Shown here one piece after another: positions 59,800-64,000 of a stretch of DNA of 64,000 nt. The DNA comes from Numida meleagris (lineage: Eukaryota; Chordata; Aves; Galliformes; Numididae): positions 66,665,404 through 66,729,403 of the forward strand of contig NC_034438.1 in NCBI RefSeq assembly GCF_002078875.1, given 5' to 3'. The translations under genes were made by a program, and so were the position numbers. The stretch's first letter is position 1. Each line of letters starts with the position of its first letter. The notes under the pieces are model-generated. The model had not been told where the DNA came from. It saw nothing but the letters and a program-made list of their open reading frames with translations, and ran no database searches.

Positions 59800-60150
59800 C
59801 CTCACTGTGTAGTCACGTGAACGAGCGGCTTACTGTTTCAGCGCCTTTGAACGGCCTTTGTGGTACGTGCACTCCAACACCCCCGCTCCGCCCCAGGTGG
59901 GCAGCGACGCGTCCCAGAGGCTTTTTATAAGGCAAGGGGAGTGGCTGCAGAGCCGTTGCCCTGGCAACGCCCACGGCACGTCAGCTGCTCTCGCGAGAGC
60001 TGCGGGGCCGCTCCATCAGCTCGGGGGTCCCCGCGTCAAGGAATCGATCAAAAACTGCCCTGTGCCTCGCTTCAGTCGCTGCGGTTCTGGCTGGGACAGC
60101 GCTGAAACAGCTAACCTCGGCCATCAAGAGCTAACCTCGGTGATCAAATG
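59800..60150. promoter_or_regulatory. GC-rich promoter-like region (CR1 5' UTR)
   Basis: The region is rich in CpG, unlike its surroundings. It contains a GC box (CCGCCCC, 59888-59894), a TATA/CArG-like CTTTTTATAAGG (59921-59932), GTTGCCCTGGCAAC (59955-59968; two perfect RFX half sites with a 2-bp spacer) and TCTCGCGAGA (59989-59998) inside the 14-bp palindrome GCTCTCGCGAGAGC. TCTCGCGAGA is known from CpG-island, often bidirectional, vertebrate promoters. Position directly upstream of ORF1 makes this the CR1 5' UTR and internal promoter. A host promoter captured next to the element is the alternative. Confidence 0.55.
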
Positions 60151-60785
60151 CCTGACCATATGCCACGTAGGTGGCTCACGCCATACAAAATTCCTTGCTC
60201 TCCTGTATCTCCTGCTTTCTGTCCCCTTACCAGTGCAGTAGCGTTCTGACTCAGTCTCTCCTTCCTCAGTTCTTGTGTGCAAGGACCATCCCACCAGAGT
60301 ACCAATTCAGTCCATATGAGAAATTCCCTTAGCTGACTCTTATGCTTTTGTTCCCTGTCCATTTTGTTGTCGTGTTGTTGTTCTTCTATTATTATTATTA
60401 ATAATAATATTATACTAATTTTAAGAGTTAAATCTCAGCCAGGAAGATTTGGAGAATCATTCTTCCCCGTTTTGAAAAGCAAACTCAAAATTAAAGATCT
60501 TGGAGCCTGGATTTCTGGGTCTCCAAGATATAAGAAAAGATGTTTTCTTTTCCCTTGAAATAAAAACCCATTTGTCTTATTCCACATGACGCACGTGCCC
60601 AGGCACACAGCACTACTGAGTAGGCAGGAGCATTGCTTACCAGCACTTCAGCTTTGCAAGAAGTTAGGAGAACAATTACTTTCTTGCTTTGTATCTGTCA
60701 AAGGCCCAGCAACATGAGCAGGTATGTTGCTCACTGCAACTTATGTGTCCGCCATGAAATTAGTCTTATTTTGCGCACAGAGGGG
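60151..60785. other. Sequence downstream of MROH copy A, partly absent from copy B
   Basis: It includes an ATT/AAT-rich tract (60389-60416). The part 60330-60466 resembles 56300-56395 (shared 'ttgttg...attattatt...gttaa...agattttgg' order), forming direct repeats around the CR1 segment. No exon recognised. Confidence 0.5.
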
Positions 60786-61319
60786 AGAGTGGCCAGGGCA
60801 GACCTCAAGGAAAGGCCACGAGGTTCTTAGGAATGATCAGTGCCGCTTTGGGGAATTTTCTGATTTTCCTCAGTGGAAATGCATGCTGTTGCTGACTGCC
60901 CACTTCGCCAAAGGATCTGTATCTCCATGAGAGGCCTCTCATCCCCCTGGAGAATCAACAGGAGCTCCCAGCTGAGGCTCGTCAGCAAACATGCTGAGGA
61001 TGCACTCCTGCATCCAGACCAATCCTCTGATTTCTGTCCATTCTCGACAGCACGGGCTGCAGACAGACAGCCTGCACCACCATGGTTCTCTTCGTGGGCT
61101 GCTGCCTCCTTCAGCCCTGATCCAGCTGCTTCTGCGTGGGCTCCTCCAGGGGCAGGTCCCATTTGGAGGCAGCTGGGGCAGGCTCTTTTCCGCTGTGGGA
61201 CAGCTCCCCGCCTCTCCTCATGCTGGAGCCCGTACCCGTACCCGCAGCCCACCGCTACAGAAAACGTGCACGTCAGCTCAACACAGGAGGAAACCAAGGG
61301 AACAGCTCTGTAATTGAAG

Positions 61320-61325
61320 TTTATT
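61320..61325 (-). terminator. Polyadenylation signal of MROH copy A
   Basis: AATAAA on the minus strand, 35 bp after the stop codon at 61360. Its context is identical to the signal of copy B. Confidence 0.75.
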
Positions 61326-61359
61326 GATCAGGGTCATCTTTTGCAGGACAGGTGGCTTT

Positions 61360-61378
61360 TCAGAGCCAGCAGCACAGC
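61360..61378 (-). CDS. MROH-family gene copy A, last codons (cut by gap)
   Basis: Only the final six codons including the stop survive next to the gap: on the minus strand the residues are L-C-C-W-L and then TGA. The end of copy B reads L-W-C-W-L, with the same stop and the same 3' sequence down to AATAAA. This is therefore the terminal exon of a second, tandemly arranged MROH-like gene whose remaining exons must lie in the unsequenced gap. The gap is written as exactly 100 N, a usual convention for unknown length. Whether copy A is a true paralogue or an assembly duplicate is open; its downstream DNA differs from copy B by several per cent and by large indels, which favours a true paralogue. 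Confidence 0.65.
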
Positions 61379-61478
61379 NNNNNNNNNNNNNNNNNNNNNN
61401 NNNNNNNNNNNNNNNNNNNNNNNNNNNNNNNNNNNNNNNNNNNNNNNNNNNNNNNNNNNNNNNNNNNNNNNNNNNNNN
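61379..61478. other. Assembly gap (100 N)
   Basis: One hundred undetermined bases. From the arrangement of the duplication it must hide at least the upstream exons of MROH copy A and the beginning of the downstream block of copy B, so its real size is probably kilobases. Confidence 0.95.
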
Positions 61479-61677
61479 GTTAATTAAATGTAGTCACTTA
61501 CGAAAGCCATGGGTGCGATTTGCAAGGAGCACAAGGTTTTTTGTCTGGGGATGTGTTTTTGTCTAGGGATGTGTCAAATGTAGTAATGAGAATTGGTCAT
61601 TACAGGTGAGGCTGCAAGGCCAAATTCCCTGTTGATGTCACTCCACTGACTTCAGAGTTAAAGGGTCTGGAGGAAAA

Positions 61678-62022
61678 TTCAGGCTGGGGAAGATAGAACT
61701 GAGGGGGGAGGCTGGTCAATGTTTATAAATATCTAAAGGAAAGTGGGAGGCAAATGGAAGAGGCCAGGCTCTTCCCGGTGCAGTGTACCAATAGGACAAG
61801 GAGAACTGTCCTAAAGCTTGTACATAGGAAGTTCCATACCAACATGCAGAAAAACTTCTATATAGCAAGGGTGGAACAGGTTGCCCAGAGGGGTTGTGGA
61901 GTCTCCTGCTATGGAGATATTCAAAACCTGCCTGGATTTACCCGCTTTAGCAGGGAGCTTGGACTCAACGATCTGAGGAGATCGTTCCAAGCACCAGCAA
62001 CACTGTGCTTCCATGATTCTCC
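61678..62022 (+). mobile_element. CR1 LINE 3' end (in copy B)
   Basis: Orthologous insertion to 55948-56292, differing by scattered substitutions. The frame 61754-62068 is the decayed ORF2 end. Confidence 0.9.
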
Positions 62023-62680
62023 CTATGCCTTTATCCGCCTTTATTCACCCTCTACTTTGTTGTTTTAGTATTGTTTTTATTACTATTATTGTTAAGACTT
62101 GAATGTCACCCAAAAGATTTGGGGAACCTGTTTTGAAAAGCAAACTCAAAACTGAAGAGAGTGGCCAGGGCAGACCTCAAGGAAAGGCCACGAGGTTCTT
62201 AGGAATGATCAGTACCGGTTTGGGGATTTTTCTGATTTTCCTCAGTGGAAATGCATGCTGTTGTTGACTGCCCACTTTGCCAAAGATCTGTATCCCCATG
62301 AGAGGCCTCTCCAGGGGGATGAGATCAACAGGAGCTCCCAGCTGAGGCTCGTCAGCAAACATGCTGAGGATGCACTCCTGCATCCAGACCAATCCTCTGA
62401 TTTCTGTCCATTCTCGACAGCACGGGCTGCAGACAGACAGCCTGCACCACCATGGTTCTCTTCGTGGGCTGCTGCCTCCTTCAGCCCTGATCCAGCTGCT
62501 TCTGCGTGGGCTCCTCCAGGGGCAGGTCCCATTTGGAGGCAGCTGGGGCAGGCTCTTTTCCGCTGTGGGACAGCACCGAGGCTCTCCTCATGATGGTAAC
62601 ACCCACAGCCCACCACTACAGAAACCTTGCACATCAGCTCAACACAGGAGGAAACCAAGGGAACAGCTCTGTAATTGAAG

Positions 62681-62686
62681 TTTATT
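62681..62686 (-). terminator. Polyadenylation signal of the MROH gene
   Basis: AATAAA on the minus strand, 35 bp after the stop codon at 62721. It implies a very short 3' UTR with cleavage expected around 62655-62670. Confidence 0.75.
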
Positions 62687-62720
62687 GATCAGGGTCATCT
62701 TTTGCAGGACAGGTGGCTTT

Positions 62721-64000
62721 TCAGAGCCAGCACCACAGCGCTGCAAGCCTGCTCCGTGCCGATGATGCCTGCTGCCTTTGACGACTCAGCATCAGGATCG
62801 TCCCACGTGCCAGGTTACAGACTGCTGGATCGGCGTCATCTTCCAAAGGCTGAAGGGCTGCAACAGAGGGCAACAGAGCAGAGATGAAACCCACTGACCT
62901 TCACAGACCTGCCAGTATCCCCTCCACACCATGACAGCCCCACCCACTGCTTTTCCAGGCCAGGAGGAGCATGTGCGACTGAGCGATCAGCTGGAAGCCA
63001 CTGCTCAGGAGTGCTCCATGTGGCCCAGGAATGTTCCTCTGCCCCTGCAGCATTTCCTTGCAGCAGGGCAAGGCACAGCTGCACGCTGCCCAGGCTCTGC
63101 CCCCTGCCGCCAGCCCCAGCACACACAGCGCTGCCCTCACTCACCACTGCAGATTTCATTCAGTTTTTCCTCAGTTTGGTCCCAGGAGTGCTGCAGAGCC
63201 AGCCCTAGGTAAAGAGCTCCCGTCAGACCCCCACTCCCCAGCACGCTCCCAGGAGCGCAGACCCCAGCCCCACCAGCCCAGCTGCTTCCCCTCCTGTGCC
63301 CCAAGCAGGGACAGTGCCAGAGAGGGGACCTGAGCAAGGCACCCACGGGGGCTACTGGCATGGGTAGGGCGTATCTGGGGGCTACAGGGCTGCGCATCGC
63401 TGCCAGGGCAGTGCCCAAAGAGGGACCCAGGAGCTGGGCTCACCAATGAATTTGACAGCCTCAGATCGCAAAGAGGCCTGAGAATCCTTCAGGTATGGCA
63501 GGCTCTGCCAAAGGTATCCTTCCACTCTGCTCCTGTCCTGCTGCAGCTGGAGAAGAACACGGAAGCATGGGGCTTGCAGACCCTCCCCAGATGCTGGTGC
63601 ACCTCCTTCTGCCAGCATCCCCTTCCCCAGGAAAAAGGTGAGGGCTGTGTGGTTGTCCTTACCAAGCACTTCCTGATCCCCACTATGTTCTCCTCGCGGG
63701 CCTTGTGCTTGAGCTCCTTCCACTTCAGGCATTTCGCACAAGCAACGAGGGTTTCCCTAGAGGCCTACAGAGAACAGATGCTGGGAGATGGCACCACAGA
63801 CACACGTCCCAAGAGCTGGGATGCTTTCCGCCCTCGTCCTCAATTCACAGACCACCCCTGAGGTGCCAGCACACCCTTGCCTGCGTACTGCTCAGGCCTG
63901 AAATTCGTACCTGTGCAACACTCGGGGTCTCATCACTCATGTGAAACAGCAGAGGGAGCAGGCCCCTGCGCACGTTCTTCTTCATGGTTCCCTTTTTCCA
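62721..64000 (-). CDS. Maestro heat-like repeat (MROH) family protein, C-terminal five exons
   Basis: Five minus-strand exons can be joined: 63911-64000 (continues outside the window), 63663-63764, 63444-63546, 63145-63204 and 62721-62857. All introns are short (116-287 bp) with GT...AG ends (donors GTACGA, GTAAGG, GTGAGC, GTGAGT). The phases agree, giving 163 residues ending in TGA. The product carries amphipathic helical HEAT-type repeats, with LLPLLFHMSDETPSVAQASR, KCLKWKELKHKAREE, LPYLKDSQASLRSEAVKFIG and EEKLNEI. These I recognise from the C-terminus of avian MROH proteins; which member is uncertain. HEAT repeats are protein-binding scaffolds; the molecular function of most MROH proteins is unknown. 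No frameshift or stop was found, so this end of the gene looks functional. A second copy ends at 61360, so the gene belongs to a tandem cluster. Confidence 0.78.

Larger units (their letters stand above)
56396..60150 (-). mobile_element. Long CR1 LINE, 5' end present, 3' end missing
   Basis: The most complete CR1 in the window. In minus direction it has a GC-rich 5' UTR (about 60150-59650), ORF1 (59647-58458) and ORF2 (58450-56396) cut inside the reverse transcriptase. The 3' third of ORF2, the 3' UTR and the tail are absent. The break at 56396 coincides with a direct repeat that recurs at the other side of the segment (about 60330-60466). The whole segment is absent from copy B. The upstream limit of the 5' UTR is set by the drop in GC content and is approximate. 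Confidence 0.85.
55743..61378. repeat. Tandem duplication copy A (MROH downstream region)
   Basis: Homologous to copy B (61479-62738). Aligned blocks are 55743-56395 with 61479-62126, 60467-60495 with 62127-62155, and 60786-61378 with 62156-62738. Copy A carries two extra segments, 56396-60466 (with the long CR1) and about 60496-60785. It ends at the N gap inside the last exon of an MROH gene. Confidence 0.9.
61479..62738. repeat. Tandem duplication copy B (MROH downstream region)
   Basis: Matches copy A as described there, without the 4.07-kb CR1 segment and without about 290 bp corresponding to 60496-60785. It contains the shared CR1 3' end at 61678-62022. The minus frames 62242-62658 and 62177-62392 lie beyond the polyadenylation signal and are not supported as genes. 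Confidence 0.9.

Noticed and set aside
60827..61297. 156-codon minus-strand frame, partly preserved in copy B (62242-62658)
   Set aside because: It lies beyond the MROH polyadenylation signal. The two copies diverge at both protein ends through frameshifts, and the shared core is explained by the 251-bp DNA identity, which also preserves other frames equally.

Overview
The window reads as nuclear DNA from a bird, most likely a galliform such as chicken. The evidence is the dense population of CR1 LINE fragments in both orientations, two fragments of a mariner element that matches the chicken mariner type as I remember it, several avian-type endogenous retrovirus LTRs, and a compact multi-exon gene of the maestro heat-like repeat (MROH) family at the right edge. 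There is no bacterial, plasmid or CRISPR content. Almost all long reading frames are sense or antisense relics of CR1.

Layout. Positions 1-55 kb are AT-rich intergenic or intronic DNA in which I recognise no host coding exon. CR1 tails and partial ORF2 pieces occur at about 0.14-1.5, 4.3-6.0, 15.4, 18.7-19.1, 20.2, 23.6, 28.3, 29.4, 32.2, 36.6, 39.1-39.6, 41.2, 41.8, 48.7-50.6, 53.8 and 54.8 kb. LTRs lie at 11.06-11.59 kb (+), 14.4-14.8 kb (+), 34.55-35.06 kb (-), 42.26-42.66 kb (-), 43.13-43.71 kb (+, with an adjoining primer binding site), 51.07-51.72 kb (+) and a fragment near 54.9 kb. The LTRs at 11 and 34.5 kb belong to one family, and each has its own target-site duplication. Mariner fragments are at 17.34-17.61 kb and 41.42-41.77 kb. 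The stretch 20.4-28.3 kb is nearly repeat-free. Inside it, 24.66-25.06 kb looks like a cis-regulatory element, with a TATA-like box, a near-perfect RFX X-box and homeodomain-type sites.

The right end (55.7-64 kb) is a tandem duplication interrupted by a 100-N assembly gap (61379-61478). On the minus strand, five exons (62721-64000) encode the C-terminus of an MROH-family protein, with consensus splice sites, consistent reading phase, a stop codon and AATAAA. A second copy of the last few codons, stop and AATAAA lies at 61320-61378, cut by the gap. The DNA downstream of the two genes is homologous (copy A 55743-61320, copy B 61479-62680). It shows a 251-bp patch of complete identity, a 13-bp micro-inversion and a 4.07-kb presence/absence difference.

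That 4.07-kb segment carries the most complete CR1 of the window (about 56396-60150, minus): a GC-rich promoter-like 5' UTR, ORF1 (Cys-rich motif, coiled coil, SGNH-type esterase) and ORF2 (AP endonuclease and the start of the reverse transcriptase). Its 3' end is missing, the reverse of the usual CR1 truncation. I found no clear sign of an undescribed multi-gene system. The most interesting signals are the CR1 5' UTR architecture and the recombination history of the MROH duplication.
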